A stretch of DNA of 64,000 nucleotides from positions 6,492,001-6,556,000 of the forward strand of contig JAQISU010000166.1 of assembly GCA_029339505.1 (NCBI GenBank), in the 5' to 3' direction. Both the position numbers and the translations under genes were made by a program. This document shows, piece after piece, positions 63,952 to 64,000 of the stretch. This stretch comes from Unio delphinus (taxonomy: Eukaryota; Mollusca; Bivalvia; Unionida; Unionidae). The notes below the pieces were generated by a model that was given only the letters and a program-made list of their open reading frames with translations, did no database searches and was not told where the DNA came from. Each line of letters opens with the position of its first letter. The stretch's first letter is position 1.

Positions 63952-64000
63952 CTTGTAGGAAAGTGGATGAATGCATTAAAAATATTTATCTCGTCATAAG

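Overview
The window is animal nuclear DNA: AT-rich, gene-poor and crowded with transposons. Spliced exons with GT..AG borders, tRNA-derived SINEs, LINE, Tigger, hAT and Polinton remnants, and many micro- and minisatellites point to an invertebrate. I infer a lophotrochozoan, most likely a mollusc, from the style of the two SINE families. I could not check this against any database.

One gene is well supported. It lies on the minus strand and I assembled it by hand from seven exons between 45564 and 5528. Every junction has AG/GT borders and every intron is in phase 1. The 2433-nt reading frame (810 residues plus stop) encodes three tandem copies of a four-helix PMP22/claudin-superfamily unit, so about 12 membrane helices, and ends in a Tyr-rich cytosolic tail with a PPxY motif. 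Each copy has the same first extracellular loop signature (W, then IW-x4-C-x6-C, then W-x2-WQ). The three exons covering helix 2 and the start of helix 3 are each exactly 207 nt. Each copy's last exon is fused, with no intron, to the next copy's first exon. This concatenated claudin-like protein is the most notable content of the window.

The introns are filled with mobile DNA. Intron 4 holds a complete but dead 8.1-kb Polinton/Maverick (12861-20999) with AGT..ACT termini and long inverted repeats. It carries remnants of a protein-primed DNA polymerase, a major capsid protein and a cysteine protease. Intron 2 holds a second Polinton-type remnant (helicase and integrase pieces, 27.6-30.1 kb). 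A third integrase remnant lies upstream of the gene (56.8-57.7 kb), interrupted by a Tigger element that itself contains oppositely oriented transposase pieces. Three hAT-like elements with 8-bp target duplications, two tRNA-derived SINE families (A, Leu/Ser-like head; B, a different head), two LINE remnants and a gag-like remnant make up most of the rest.

Layout: 1-5.5 kb, 3' flank with a hAT element and four adjacent minisatellites; 5.5-45.6 kb, the triple claudin-like gene; 45.6-51 kb, SINE B copies and two LINEs; 51-64 kb, gag-like, Polinton and Tigger remnants, long (CT)n, (AT)n and (CATA)n tracts, and an unidentified decayed coding stretch at 62.8-63.8 kb. No tRNA, rRNA or CRISPR was found. 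Helix and domain calls are by eye.
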